A DNA stretch of 64,000 nt. It comes from Spirochaetaceae bacterium. GTDB taxonomy: Bacteria; Spirochaetota; Spirochaetia; DSM-27196; PWMO01. The stretch is from the NCBI GenBank assembly GCA_007693325.1, contig REDW01000068.1, positions 1 through 64,000 on the forward strand, in the 5' to 3' direction. Each line of letters starts with the position of its first letter. Within the stretch, counting starts at the first letter, position 1. The position numbers and the translations under genes are program-made. The notes under the pieces were generated by a model. The model saw only the letters and a program-made list of their open reading frames with translations, made no database searches and was not told the origin of the DNA. Shown here piece after piece: positions 28,909 through 38,660 of the stretch.

Positions 28909-29657
28909 GACTATTGCTTACAAATGACGACGGCGTGTTCAGCCCCGGACTGGAAGTGCTGCGCAACGCCTTGAGTGAAGACCACGACGTGTGGGTCTGC
29001 GCGCCGGACGGCGAACGCAGCGGGATGTCGCATTACATAACCATCAAAGGGCCGGTAGCGGTTAAAGAGCTTGCACCTCAGGTGATGGCGTGCAGCGGCT
29101 CACCGGCGGACTGTGTCATTGTTGCGGTGCTCTCGGGCCTTCCCGGTCCGCCGGATATGGTGCTCTCGGGTATCAACATCGGGCCCAATCTAGGAACCGA
29201 CATCATCTATTCGGGAACCGCCGCGGCTGCGCGTCAGGCGGCGCTGATGGGGTTCCCGGGAGTTGCGCTGTCGCTCGACGGGTTCAGCGAGCCGCTGCAC
29301 TTTGAGCCGTTGGCCGAGTTTGTTGCCGACTATATCGAGGATCTGCACGCGCTGTGGAACCCGCATCATTTTATCAACATAAACGCTCCCAACACCCCCG
29401 GCAGTGTCGAGCGGGTGGAGATCACTCATCCGTGCCGACGTCTCTACAATGACCGGCTGCACGAGTTTCGCGCTCCGCTGGGGGAGACCTACTACTTCAT
29501 GGCCGGTAGTCCGGTGGAAAACGAGCTCACGCCGGGTACCGACTGGTACGCGCTCTCACGTGGATCGCTTTCGATAAGCCCGATCGGCATCGATCCGATC
29601 AATCACCACGACGACGAGGCCTATCGTCGCGCGCTGTTTGTGAAGTCAGGAGTGTAA
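28905..29657 (+). CDS. surE: 5'/3'-nucleotidase SurE
   Basis: MRLLLTNDDGVFSPGL, APDGERSGMSHYITIKGPV, CSGSPADCVIVAV, VLSGINIGPNLGTDIIYSGTAAAARQAA. Confidence 0.97.
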   Translation: MRLLLTNDDGVFSPGLEVLRNALSEDHDVWVCAPDGERSGMSHYITIKGPVAVKELAPQVMACSGSPADCVIVAVLSGLPGPPDMVLSGINIGPNLGTDIIYSGTAAAARQAALMGFPGVALSLDGFSEPLHFEPLAEFVADYIEDLHALWNPHHFININAPNTPGSVERVEITHPCRRLYNDRLHEFRAPLGETYYFMAGSPVENELTPGTDWYALSRGSLSISPIGIDPINHHDDEAYRRALFVKSGV

Positions 29658-30331
29658 TGGAAAAAGCAGTTCACCTGTTGAAGCAGCGTCGCTACGAGGA
29701 AGCTCTGCAGCAATTCCTGGCGATAGAGGTGGATGAAGACCGCTATCCCGAACTCTCGTACTACCTCGGCCTCTGCTATACGCATCTGGAAAGGTACGAC
29801 GAAGCGCTGCTTTTCCTGGAGCAGGTACTCAACTCTGATATGAGTTTTCCCCACGTCTACCAGAGCCGCATGATTCTGGGCTACATTTATACCGTGACAA
29901 ACCGGTTTCGCCTGGCAGAGTTTGAGTTCAGTCGGCTGCTCGAAGAAGGGTACGAATCAGCTAAAGTCTACTCGGCGCTGGCCTACGTCACGCATAATCA
30001 GAAGAAGACCGCTTCAAGTATTGCCTACCTGGAGAAGGCGTTGCGAATCGATCCCGACAATGCCACGGCGCTGAATTCGCTGGGATTCATTCTGGCCGAC
30101 GGCAACATCAAGCTGGACACTGCGCTGGGGTACTGCAAGCGTGCAGTGACGCAGAAACCCGATAATCCTGCCTATCTGGATTCGCTCGGCTGGGTCTACT
30201 ACCGCATGGGGAAGCTGGATGAAGCGTTGGCCTGTATCGGCAAAGCGCTGCAGCACGATGCGGAAAACCAGGAGATTCGGGATCATTTCGAGCAGGTGAA
30301 ACGGGCGCGCGCGCGCCGTGCGAGGAAGTGA
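29657..30331 (+). CDS. Tetratricopeptide repeat protein
   Basis: Repeated TPR motifs (LSYYLGLCYTHLERYDEALLFLEQVL; AYLDSLGWVYYRMGKLDEALACIGKAL). Confidence 0.88.
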   Translation: MEKAVHLLKQRRYEEALQQFLAIEVDEDRYPELSYYLGLCYTHLERYDEALLFLEQVLNSDMSFPHVYQSRMILGYIYTVTNRFRLAEFEFSRLLEEGYESAKVYSALAYVTHNQKKTASSIAYLEKALRIDPDNATALNSLGFILADGNIKLDTALGYCKRAVTQKPDNPAYLDSLGWVYYRMGKLDEALACIGKALQHDAENQEIRDHFEQVKRARARRARK

Positions 30332-30334
30332 CCG

Positions 30335-32392
30335 ATGCCCAGACGGAGTCGAGGGTTCCAACGATTTGCAATACGCCTCGTGCTGGTGTCCGCCGTATTG
30401 ACCCTGGCTTCACACGCGATAGCGCCCAATCCGCTGGACATGGACTCGGCCGAGGCAGCCGAGGAGTTCCGCTGGGGAGTGGTGGCCTATCACAACGGCC
30501 GCTTCAACGAGGCGATCTTCTCTTTCACGCGTGCGCTGTCGCTGGTTCCTGATGACCCTACCGCGCGGAGCTGGCTTGGATACGCCTTCTATCGCTCCGG
30601 ATTCGAGCAGGAAGCGCTGACGGAGTGGCAGACGGTTGTTGACGCCGGCCACGGCGGCGAGGGGCTGCGAAATCTGATCGAGATTGTACGCGCCCGCCGC
30701 GGGGTGGCACGCGAGCTGTTCCGTCCTGAGCGTTACGTGGTTACCGCCGAGATTGAAGGAATTGTCGAGGGCGAGGTCAGGTTCCGCAGGCCAACCTCGG
30801 TGCGGCCGCGAGCCGACGGCTCGTTCTTTGTCACCGCGTTCACCGAGCGCGAAATCCTGCTTCTCGATGCCAACGGAACGCTGCGCCGGAGGTTACGCGG
30901 CGGGCTCACCGGATTTGACCAGCCTTTTGATATTCTTGAAGTAGACGGACGGCTCTATGTCAGCGAGTTCGGTGCCGACCGCATCGTGCGCATCAATGAA
31001 CGCGGGGACATCATCGGCAGTTTCGGTAGTTCCGGTATCGCAGAGGGCCAGCTGCTGGGGCCGCAGTACCTGGCAGCTGACCGTGACAATTATCTGTACG
31101 TCACCGACTACGGCAACCGGCGGGTGGTCAAGTTTGATTTTGATGGGCGCTATGTCCTTTCATTCGGACGTCCGCGTGGTGCTTTCGAAGGCCTGGAGAA
31201 TCCTACCGGAATTGTGGTGCATCGCGACCAAATCTACGTGGCAGATGCCGGACGTCGTGCGATCTTCCGATTCGACTCCAGCGGCAACTTTCTGGGAGCG
31301 ATCCGCGATCTCGGTTTATCGCGCCCCGAGTCGATTGTGGTTTACGATCACGACCATTTACTACTCTCCGATTCCACCCAGGGTGCTCTGCTCGACGTTG
31401 ACGACCAGGTGGTGTCGCACCCGGCTGATTTTGGTGCATTGGATGGAATTCGCATCACCTCTATCGCGCGTGACGCCAACGGCAACCTGATTGCGGCCGA
31501 TTTCGATCGCAACCGGGTCTATTTCCTGGCGGACATCAGCGGGGTCTATTCCGGCCTGCACGTGCAGGTGGAGCGGGTCTGGGCCCAGGATTTTCCCGAT
31601 GTCGCCGTGGAAGTCTCGGTATCCGACCGCCAGGGCAGCCCGATTGTCGGTCTGGACTCCGGCAATTTCCTGCTGACAGAGGGTGAGCGCCGGATTGAGC
31701 TTCCACCGCTGGCGTTTGCGGGTTTTCGCAACCGGCGCGTGAACGTGTCGCTGCTGGTCGATCGCTCACTGGAGATGGACCGCCACAGGGACGCTATCGA
31801 AGACGCCGCCACAGAGATTTTTGATGCTGCTGTTGCCGACGGTACGCTGCGCGTGGTGTCCGCCGGACAGGACCCGGCAGTCGTGGCGCCGGGCGGAAGT
31901 GGAAGGTTGAGCGTAATCGAGGCGGCGCGGCGAGGACCCTACACTGCCACACCGCGTTTCGATACTGCGCTGCGTCTGGCAGCTTCTGAACTGATCCCGC
32001 AGCAGGATCGCCGCGTAGTGTTCTTTGTTACCGACGGGCAGTCGGACGTGGAGGCGTTTGAGGAATACGGGCTTGGGGAGCTGGCGGCCTACCTGCGCAA
32101 TAATCACACGATCTTCTCGGTCATAGCAGTGCGCCAGGGCGCAATAGATCCCGAGCTGGAGTTTCTGGTAGAGCAGACCGGCGGCCAACTGCGCTACATC
32201 TACGCTGCCGAGGGGCTGCAGGGCATGGTCGATCATGTCCGCAGTAGCCCCAACGGTCGCTACATTCTGCGTTACACATCGGGCGCCGATACGGATTTCG
32301 GCAGGGCCTATCTTCCGTTGACCGTCGAAACCTACCTGGTACAGCGCAGCGGCCGGGGTGAATCGGGTTACTTCGGTCCGCTCGAATTCTGA
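30335..32392 (+). CDS. TPR - NHL beta-propeller - VWA-like domain fusion protein
   Basis: N-terminal TPR (RWGVVAYHNGRFNEAIFSFTRAL), NHL-like repeats (LYVTDYGNRRVVKFDFDGRYVLSFG; IYVADAGRRAIFRFDSSG), VWA-like region (VNVSLLVDRSLEM...RRVVFFVTDGQSD). Confidence 0.82.
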   Translation: MPRRSRGFQRFAIRLVLVSAVLTLASHAIAPNPLDMDSAEAAEEFRWGVVAYHNGRFNEAIFSFTRALSLVPDDPTARSWLGYAFYRSGFEQEALTEWQTVVDAGHGGEGLRNLIEIVRARRGVARELFRPERYVVTAEIEGIVEGEVRFRRPTSVRPRADGSFFVTAFTEREILLLDANGTLRRRLRGGLTGFDQPFDILEVDGRLYVSEFGADRIVRINERGDIIGSFGSSGIAEGQLLGPQYLAADRDNYLYVTDYGNRRVVKFDFDGRYVLSFGRPRGAFEGLENPTGIVVHRDQIYVADAGRRAIFRFDSSGNFLGAIRDLGLSRPESIVVYDHDHLLLSDSTQGALLDVDDQVVSHPADFGALDGIRITSIARDANGNLIAADFDRNRVYFLADISGVYSGLHVQVERVWAQDFPDVAVEVSVSDRQGSPIVGLDSGNFLLTEGERRIELPPLAFAGFRNRRVNVSLLVDRSLEMDRHRDAIEDAATEIFDAAVADGTLRVVSAGQDPAVVAPGGSGRLSVIEAARRGPYTATPRFDTALRLAASELIPQQDRRVVFFVTDGQSDVEAFEEYGLGELAAYLRNNHTIFSVIAVRQGAIDPELEFLVEQTGGQLRYIYAAEGLQGMVDHVRSSPNGRYILRYTSGADTDFGRAYLPLTVETYLVQRSGRGESGYFGPLEF

Positions 32393-32414
32393 TGCTGTGG
32401 TCTGCCTGCGGTGA

Positions 32415-32444
32415 TTGACATCATCACAAGCTCGTCCGTATCTT
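32415..32444 (+). promoter_or_regulatory. Putative sigma70 promoter for clpS-clpA-aat
   Basis: TTGACA (32415-32420), 18-bp spacer, TATCTT (32439-32444), 17 bp upstream of clpS ATG. Confidence 0.5.
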
Positions 32445-32461
32445 AACAACGGAGCGAAGCG

Positions 32462-32767
32462 ATGAACCCCGGCACCAGTGAGAATATTCAGGAAAAAACC
32501 CGTGCCAAGACCAAAGAGCCGGAGATGTACCGGGTTCTGCTGCATAATGATGACTACACCACCATGGAGTTTGTGGTGGAGGTCCTGGTGAAGGTGTTCC
32601 GCAAGACGGTGATGGACGCTACCAAGATCATGCTCACGGTTCACAAGCACGGCCGTGGTAACGTCGGTGTCTTTACCTATGATATTGCGCGCACCAAGAT
32701 CCAGCAGGTGCGTCGTATGGCCAAGGAGCGGGAGTATCCGCTGAAATGCACTATGGAGAAGGCGTAG
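32462..32767 (+). CDS. clpS: ATP-dependent Clp protease adaptor ClpS
   Basis: PEMYRVLLHNDDYTTMEFVVEVLVKVFRKT, MLTVHKHGRGNVGVFTYDIARTK. Confidence 0.97.
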   Translation: MNPGTSENIQEKTRAKTKEPEMYRVLLHNDDYTTMEFVVEVLVKVFRKTVMDATKIMLTVHKHGRGNVGVFTYDIARTKIQQVRRMAKEREYPLKCTMEKA

Positions 32768-32783
32768 TGCGGAGTACAGAGCG

Positions 32784-35075
32784 ATGAAAATAAACCGAGA
32801 GCTGCAGGCTATCTTGAATGCAGCATATCAGGAAGCCAAGCAGCGCAAGCACGAGTATCTTACGCCCGAGCACGTGCTCTACGCTGCGCTGCATTTCGAA
32901 TATCCACGCGATCTGGTTCACGAGTGTGGAGCCGAGCCGGATGCGATACGATCGGAAGTGGATCAGCACCTCGGTGAGCGCATTCCGGTTGTAGACGGGG
33001 AGGAACCGTTCCAGACCGTCGGCTTCCAACACGTTATCGAGCGGGCCGTCTTTCACACCGAGAACGCCTCCAAGGAGGAGGTCGATATTGCTGATATCAT
33101 GGTCTCGATCTTTGATGAAGAAGAGTCCTTCGGATCTTTCTTCATGCGCCAGGCGGGTATAACGCGTCTTGATCTGCTCGAGGTCATTTCGCACGGTTTT
33201 TCGCGAGTCGGTGCCGACTACCAGGATGGTGCCGAGGAGAGCGAGGCCGACAACGGCGACCGCAGCGCGCAAACCGAAGAAGAGCAGGAGTCCGGGCGCA
33301 GCAAGAAGCGTGATGCACTGTCACAATTCACCACCGATCTCACCGCGCAGGCTCGAGAAGGTAAGCTCGAGCCGTTGATCGGGCGCGAAGACATACTCGA
33401 GCGCACCATCCAGGTGCTGTGTCGTCGGCTCAAGAATAACCCGGTGCACCTCGGTGATCCGGGAGTCGGCAAGACCGCGATTACCGAAGGGCTGGCGCAG
33501 CGCATCGCCGATGAGAAGGTCCCCAACCTGCTGAAGGGATACACGGTCTACGCGCTCGATATGGGATCGATGCTGGCCGGTACGCGCTATCGTGGCGATT
33601 TCGAAGAGCGTATGAAGCAGGTAATGAAGGAGCTGGAATCGCGCGATAACGTGATTCTGTTTGTTGACGAGATTCATACCCTGGTTGGCGCCGGCGCGGT
33701 GTCAGGTGGTTCAATGGACGCCTCCAACATGCTCAAACCGGCGCTGGCATCGGGTAAGATCCGCTGTATCGGGTCAACCACGTACGAGGAGTACAAGCGC
33801 TATTTCGAGAAAGACCGTGCACTGTCGCGGCGCTTTCAGAAGATCGAGGTTCCCGAGCCGAGCGAGGATGAAGCCTACGAGATCCTGCAAGGGCTGCGCG
33901 GTAAGTACGAGGAGTTCCACAACGTCAGCTACAGCGACGACGCGTTGCGCGCGGCAGCGCATCTGTCGGCGCTCTACATCAATGATCGCCATCTTCCCGA
34001 CAAAGCCATCGACGTGATCGACGAATGCGGCGCCTATATCCGCATGCGGCGCGAGGCCAGTGCCGACGAGGGTGAGCCGGTTACTATCATGGAGAGCGAC
34101 ATCGAAAAAGTGGTGTCAAAGATCGCCAAGATTCCCGAGCGCAGTGTATCGGTCTCCGAACGTGACCGCCTGCGTGACCTGGAGCAAGACCTGAAACAGG
34201 TGGTCTTTGGGCAGGATGACGCCATTGGCCAGGTAGTGCAGGCGGTCAAGCGCTCGCGCGCCGGTTTCCGCCGCGCCGACAAGCCGGTTGCATCGTTCCT
34301 GTTTGTCGGCCCAACCGGCGTAGGTAAGACAGAGCTGGCGCGGCAGCTCGCCGATACGCTCGGTGTTTCGATGCTGCGCTTCGACATGAGTGAGTATCAG
34401 GAAAAACATACCGTGAGCCGCTTGATAGGGTCGCCACCGGGCTACGTTGGCTACGAAGAAGGCGGTCTGCTGACCGAGACTATCCGCAAGACACCACACG
34501 CTGTGCTTCTGCTCGACGAGATCGAAAAGGCGCACGCCGATATCTACAATATCCTGCTGCAGGTGATGGACTACGCCACGGTAACGGATAACAGCGGCAA
34601 GCGGGCCGATTTCCGCAACGTAGTGTTGATTATGACGTCCAACGCAGGCGCGCGTGAGATCGGCAAGCCGCTGATCGGTTTTGGCGGACGTAATGTGACC
34701 TCGGACGCAGTGGATGACGCGGTGGAGCGGATTTTCTCACCGGAATTCCGCAACCGGTTGGACAAGGTTGTTGTCTTCAACCGACTGGCAACCGAAGTGA
34801 TTGAGGACATCGTGCGCAAGGAGCTCGATGATTTTGTGGCACAGCTGGCCGAAAAGAACGTAACTCTTGAGGTGACCCCGGCGTGCATCAGCTGGCTGGC
34901 AGAACGCGGCTATTCCGAAGAGTTTGGTGCGCGCAATATTTCGCGAATAATCGAAGAGAAGATCAAGTCGTTCTTTGTTGATTCGGTCTTGTTCGGCGAA
35001 TTGCAGGACGGAGGGCGCGCGACTGCCGACGTGTCCGAGGAACAAGAGGTGGTCATTCGTGCACAGGGCTCATGA
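32784..35075 (+). CDS. clpA: ATP-dependent Clp protease ATP-binding subunit ClpA
   Basis: Clp N-domain, two AAA+ modules ([35 protein letters not shown]), follows clpS. Confidence 0.97.
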   Translation: MKINRELQAILNAAYQEAKQRKHEYLTPEHVLYAALHFEYPRDLVHECGAEPDAIRSEVDQHLGERIPVVDGEEPFQTVGFQHVIERAVFHTENASKEEVDIADIMVSIFDEEESFGSFFMRQAGITRLDLLEVISHGFSRVGADYQDGAEESEADNGDRSAQTEEEQESGRSKKRDALSQFTTDLTAQAREGKLEPLIGREDILERTIQVLCRRLKNNPVHLGDPGVGKTAITEGLAQRIADEKVPNLLKGYTVYALDMGSMLAGTRYRGDFEERMKQVMKELESRDNVILFVDEIHTLVGAGAVSGGSMDASNMLKPALASGKIRCIGSTTYEEYKRYFEKDRALSRRFQKIEVPEPSEDEAYEILQGLRGKYEEFHNVSYSDDALRAAAHLSALYINDRHLPDKAIDVIDECGAYIRMRREASADEGEPVTIMESDIEKVVSKIAKIPERSVSVSERDRLRDLEQDLKQVVFGQDDAIGQVVQAVKRSRAGFRRADKPVASFLFVGPTGVGKTELARQLADTLGVSMLRFDMSEYQEKHTVSRLIGSPPGYVGYEEGGLLTETIRKTPHAVLLLDEIEKAHADIYNILLQVMDYATVTDNSGKRADFRNVVLIMTSNAGAREIGKPLIGFGGRNVTSDAVDDAVERIFSPEFRNRLDKVVVFNRLATEVIEDIVRKELDDFVAQLAEKNVTLEVTPACISWLAERGYSEEFGARNISRIIEEKIKSFFVDSVLFGELQDGGRATADVSEEQEVVIRAQGS

Positions 35076-35809
35076 GCGGTGTGTTTCCCTATCTGGATGA
35101 ATCGCAGCGCTTCGATTTTCCCCCGCCCGATGCTGGTAGCGCGGACGGCATAGTAGCCGTTGGCGGCAACCTCTCGCCGGGCATGCTGCTGTCCGCCTAT
35201 CGCCAGGGAATCTTCCCCTGGTATTCGAGCGAGGATCCGATTCTATGGTGGTGTCCCGACCCACGCTTTGTACTTCAACCGCAGCGGCTGCACGTCCCGC
35301 GCCGCCTCGAGCGGTTGCTGCGCAACGATCCGTTCAGCTACGCCTTGGACAGCCGCTTTGCTGAGGTAGTGCAGGCGTGTCGCCACGCTGCGCGACCGGG
35401 CCAGGACGGTACCTGGATCAGCGGTGAGATTGTAGACGGCTATACGCGCCTGCATCAGTTGGGCTACGCACATTCCCTGGAGGTCTTACTGCACGGCGAG
35501 CTGGTCGGGGGACTCTACGGTGTCGCTATCGGTAGCGTGTTCTTTGGTGAATCGATGTTTGCCCACTATCGCGATGCTTCCAAGGCCGGATTGGTGAGGC
35601 TGGTTCATTTCCTCGAGAGAAATGGTTACCGTCTGATCGATTGCCAGGTCTACACTCGCCACCTGGAACGCTTTGGTGCCACCGGGATGCCGCGAACGCT
35701 GTTCCTGCAACTGCTGGACCGTCTGGTGCAGCAGCGGACGCAGCGCGGCAGCTGGAACCATCTTTCAGTACTTGAATCCGCTGTCTCCGATGAATTCGCG
35801 CAGAATTGA
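35072..35809 (+). CDS. aat: Leucyl/phenylalanyl-tRNA--protein transferase
   Basis: DGIVAVGGNLSPGMLLSAYRQGIFPWYSSEDPILWWCPDPRFVL, VGGLYGVAIGSVFFGESMFAHYRDASKAGL. Confidence 0.97.
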   Translation: MSGVFPYLDESQRFDFPPPDAGSADGIVAVGGNLSPGMLLSAYRQGIFPWYSSEDPILWWCPDPRFVLQPQRLHVPRRLERLLRNDPFSYALDSRFAEVVQACRHAARPGQDGTWISGEIVDGYTRLHQLGYAHSLEVLLHGELVGGLYGVAIGSVFFGESMFAHYRDASKAGLVRLVHFLERNGYRLIDCQVYTRHLERFGATGMPRTLFLQLLDRLVQQRTQRGSWNHLSVLESAVSDEFAQN

Positions 35810-37423
35810 GTGTTCGGGCACGTACTTGTCGGGAATGTGAGTGAAGTTGTTGAGGAACGACGCCAGCCGTGTAGCTTCGTGATATACCTCGTGATACGGT
35901 TTGACTTCCTGCAGCAGCGGATCGGCGAAGCTCTTGATCACACCGAGTTCGTAGTCCAGTGCCGAATTGAACGCACTGTCGGCAGAATCCTGGAACGGAA
36001 AGATGTTGCGATTCTCGCCGCGGCGCACCGATGGCCAGCGGCTCAGGGTCTCGACGGCACTGTAGCCACGGAACTGGTGGTCGCGCACCAGGCGGCGGAT
36101 CAGACGGTTGTCGGTTGTCGGTACACGGTTGTTGTCATCGAGGTTGAGCTGGGTCAGTGCCGATACGTAGACCTTGTAGGTGTACGATGGGTCGATCCGC
36201 GGTACTAGCTCCGGGTTGAGTCCGTGAATGCCTTCGATAAGCAAGACACCCTGCGGCGGAAGGCGCAGGATTTTGCCGTGGTAGCTGCGGCTTCCGGTCT
36301 TGAAATCAAATTCGGGCATTTCCACCGCCTGGCTGTCAAAGAGTTTCAGCAGTGTTTCATTCAGCACGGCTACGTCTATCGCCTGTAACTGCTCGAAGTC
36401 GTAGTTTCCTTCTGCATCACGCGGGGTCTTCTCGCGGTCCACAAAGAAGTCATCGAGTGAGATGCTTATCGGGCGCAGACCGCAGACGGTGAGTTGCACC
36501 GATAGCTTCTTGGTGAACGTTGTCTTTCCCGAGGAAGAAGGACCGGCAATCAGGACAATCCGCACGCTGTCACGACGCTCGTTGATCTTGTCGGCAATCT
36601 CACCGATGCGCTTGTCGTGCAATGCCTCGGCTACACGGATAAACTCGCGGATGTTGCGGTTACGCGTCAGCTCCGACAGCTGTCCGGCAGACCCGACTCC
36701 CAGGATCTTGCCCCATTGTTTGTATTCCTGGTAGACCGAGAACAGGACCGGACTGGCGTGGAAGCTGGTAAGTGTATACGGATCGCGCTCTCCGGGATAG
36801 CGAAGAATGAAGCCCTGTGCGTAGGGCCGCAGCTCGAAACAGCGCAGGTAGCCGCTGGTCGGCAGCAGCGGACCGTGCGAGATATCCATCAGTTCGGCGC
36901 AGCGATAGACCGCGATTTTGCTTTCGTTGCGGTGCTTCAGCAGCAGCTCGGTATCCGACATGCGCCGCTCGCGGAAATATTCCAGCGCATCCTGATACGA
37001 TACCGTGGTTCGCAGAATTTCAAGGTCGGCGTCCACTATCGCGCTCATCTCTGCAGAAACGGCCTCGATTTCGGCGCGGGAGAAATCCGCGCCGTCGGCG
37101 CTCTGGTAGTAGTAGCCGTCACCCAGTGAATGCCCTATCACAATCCGGCGGTCAGGCAGCCTGCGTGCGCCGGCCATTGCCAGTACAAAACAGAGCGTGC
37201 GGCGGTAGACCTGACGTCCCAGGGCGCTATCGAGAGTGACGGCTACGATGCGGGCGTTGACCTCGACACGGTAGGAAAGGCTGACCAGCTGGTTATTGAA
37301 CAGTGCCGCGATAATCGGGTTCTCGGTGTCCGGTGATTGGCTGCCGAGAACCTGGCTGATACGCTGTCCGCGTTCAACGTGCTGCTGCTCACCCGAGGGT
37401 AGTGTGACGGTGACAGTTGACAC
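35765..37423 (-). CDS. TGS-domain uridine/nucleoside kinase
   Basis: N-terminal TGS-like VTVTLPSGEQQHVERGQRISQVL; C-terminal uridine-kinase P-loop VLIAGPSSSGKTTFTKKLSVQL and SLDDFFVDREKTPRD. Confidence 0.87.
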   Translation of the reverse strand: MSTVTVTLPSGEQQHVERGQRISQVLGSQSPDTENPIIAALFNNQLVSLSYRVEVNARIVAVTLDSALGRQVYRRTLCFVLAMAGARRLPDRRIVIGHSLGDGYYYQSADGADFSRAEIEAVSAEMSAIVDADLEILRTTVSYQDALEYFRERRMSDTELLLKHRNESKIAVYRCAELMDISHGPLLPTSGYLRCFELRPYAQGFILRYPGERDPYTLTSFHASPVLFSVYQEYKQWGKILGVGSAGQLSELTRNRNIREFIRVAEALHDKRIGEIADKINERRDSVRIVLIAGPSSSGKTTFTKKLSVQLTVCGLRPISISLDDFFVDREKTPRDAEGNYDFEQLQAIDVAVLNETLLKLFDSQAVEMPEFDFKTGSRSYHGKILRLPPQGVLLIEGIHGLNPELVPRIDPSYTYKVYVSALTQLNLDDNNRVPTTDNRLIRRLVRDHQFRGYSAVETLSRWPSVRRGENRNIFPFQDSADSAFNSALDYELGVIKSFADPLLQEVKPYHEVYHEATRLASFLNNFTHIPDKYVPEHSILREFIGDSGFKY

Positions 37424-37435
37424 TATAGCCTTCCC

Positions 37436-38590
37436 TTAGCGCAGCGCGCGCGCCTCTTCACTGTTCAGGGCGCGGACCACACCGTACTGGGGATCACTGG
37501 TGCGGACCGTGGGCTGGTCTGCGTAGCGTTCTCCGTTGGCAGACACCATGATGCGCACCACCGGGGTCTTGGGGTTGTCATCAACCGCGTCGACTACAAT
37601 GCCGCGGTAGCCGTTTGAGAGTTCAACGTAGGTTCCCAGCGGGAACAGTGAGAGGTTCAGCAGTAACGCGCGCAACGCTGCTGCGTCGTACTTTGTGTTG
37701 CGATCGCGCAGCAGCGCCAGCATCGTCGCGTGTGGTTCCAGCGCGGCGCGGAACGGCCGATCGGACGTCATGGCCGCATAGCTGCCGGCAACCGCTATGA
37801 CCTTGGCGTAGTTTGATATGCGCTCGCCGGTAATGCCTCGCGGATAACCCGAACCGTCGACGTTTTCGCGGCATTCGAGAACCGCGATGCACACCGCCAG
37901 CGGATACGAGAACTGTTTGAGATGCTTGAAGCCCAACAGGGTGTGCGCCGTGAGCGCCTTGCGTTCCTTCTCGTTGAGCGACCCCTCGCTCATGTAGAGC
38001 TGCGGTGGCAAGCGGATCATACCGGATTCATGCAGCAGTGCGGCAGTGCCCAGCTCGATCAGCTTGTGCGGCGGCATTCGCAGTGTTGCTCCCATCGCTA
38101 CGCTCAGAATGGTGGTTTTGACTGAATGCTCGATGATGTAATTCTTGTCGACATTCTGCAGAGCCGGCAACCGCAGCAGGTACTTGCGCTTTGCACGTAC
38201 GGTTTCTACAACTTCCTTGATCTTCTCGGATACCGTCCGTTGTGGCAGATCGTTGCGCATGGCAAAATCGGTGAAGAGCTTCTCGGTAAACCCAAGCAGA
38301 CCGGAATAGAAGCGTTGCACCTCGGTCAGGATCCTGGATTCTTGCGCTCCCTCTTCAATCGAGAGTAGCGGGGCGCTGTCCGTACCGTCGGCGCTGCCTG
38401 ATACAGTTACCGCAGTGTCGCTGATCTCGCCGTTGGTGTGCAGCTCTTCAAAGCCCCACTTCAGCATACGGTGCTTCAGCGATTCCGAGAACGGCGTTTC
38501 CGGTGAGAGCAGGATGTATTTCTCGTCCAGAAACGATGGCGCTGTCAGGTGTTTCTGGGCCGGCAAAGTCCGAACCGATACAGTCTTCAT
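37436..38590 (-). CDS. HD-GYP-like domain protein, degenerate metal site
   Basis: HSVKTTILSVAMG, AALLHESGMIRLP, LTAHTLLGFKHLK, ECRENVDGSGYPRGI, VAGSYAAMTSDRPFR align with the HD-GYP scaffold. Confidence 0.85.
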   Translation of the reverse strand: MKTVSVRTLPAQKHLTAPSFLDEKYILLSPETPFSESLKHRMLKWGFEELHTNGEISDTAVTVSGSADGTDSAPLLSIEEGAQESRILTEVQRFYSGLLGFTEKLFTDFAMRNDLPQRTVSEKIKEVVETVRAKRKYLLRLPALQNVDKNYIIEHSVKTTILSVAMGATLRMPPHKLIELGTAALLHESGMIRLPPQLYMSEGSLNEKERKALTAHTLLGFKHLKQFSYPLAVCIAVLECRENVDGSGYPRGITGERISNYAKVIAVAGSYAAMTSDRPFRAALEPHATMLALLRDRNTKYDAAALRALLLNLSLFPLGTYVELSNGYRGIVVDAVDDNPKTPVVRIMVSANGERYADQPTVRTSDPQYGVVRALNSEEARALR

Positions 38591-38660
38591 TTTGTGATCC
38601 CGTTGACCCCGCTACGCCGGATTGGTTACACTCGTTACTGTAATTATAGGAGAAAACCCG

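Noticed and set aside
30300-30325. CGCGCGCGC-type low-complexity run at the end of the TPR gene
   Set aside because: Encodes the Arg/Ala-rich C-terminus (RARARRARK); ordinary codon usage in high-GC DNA.
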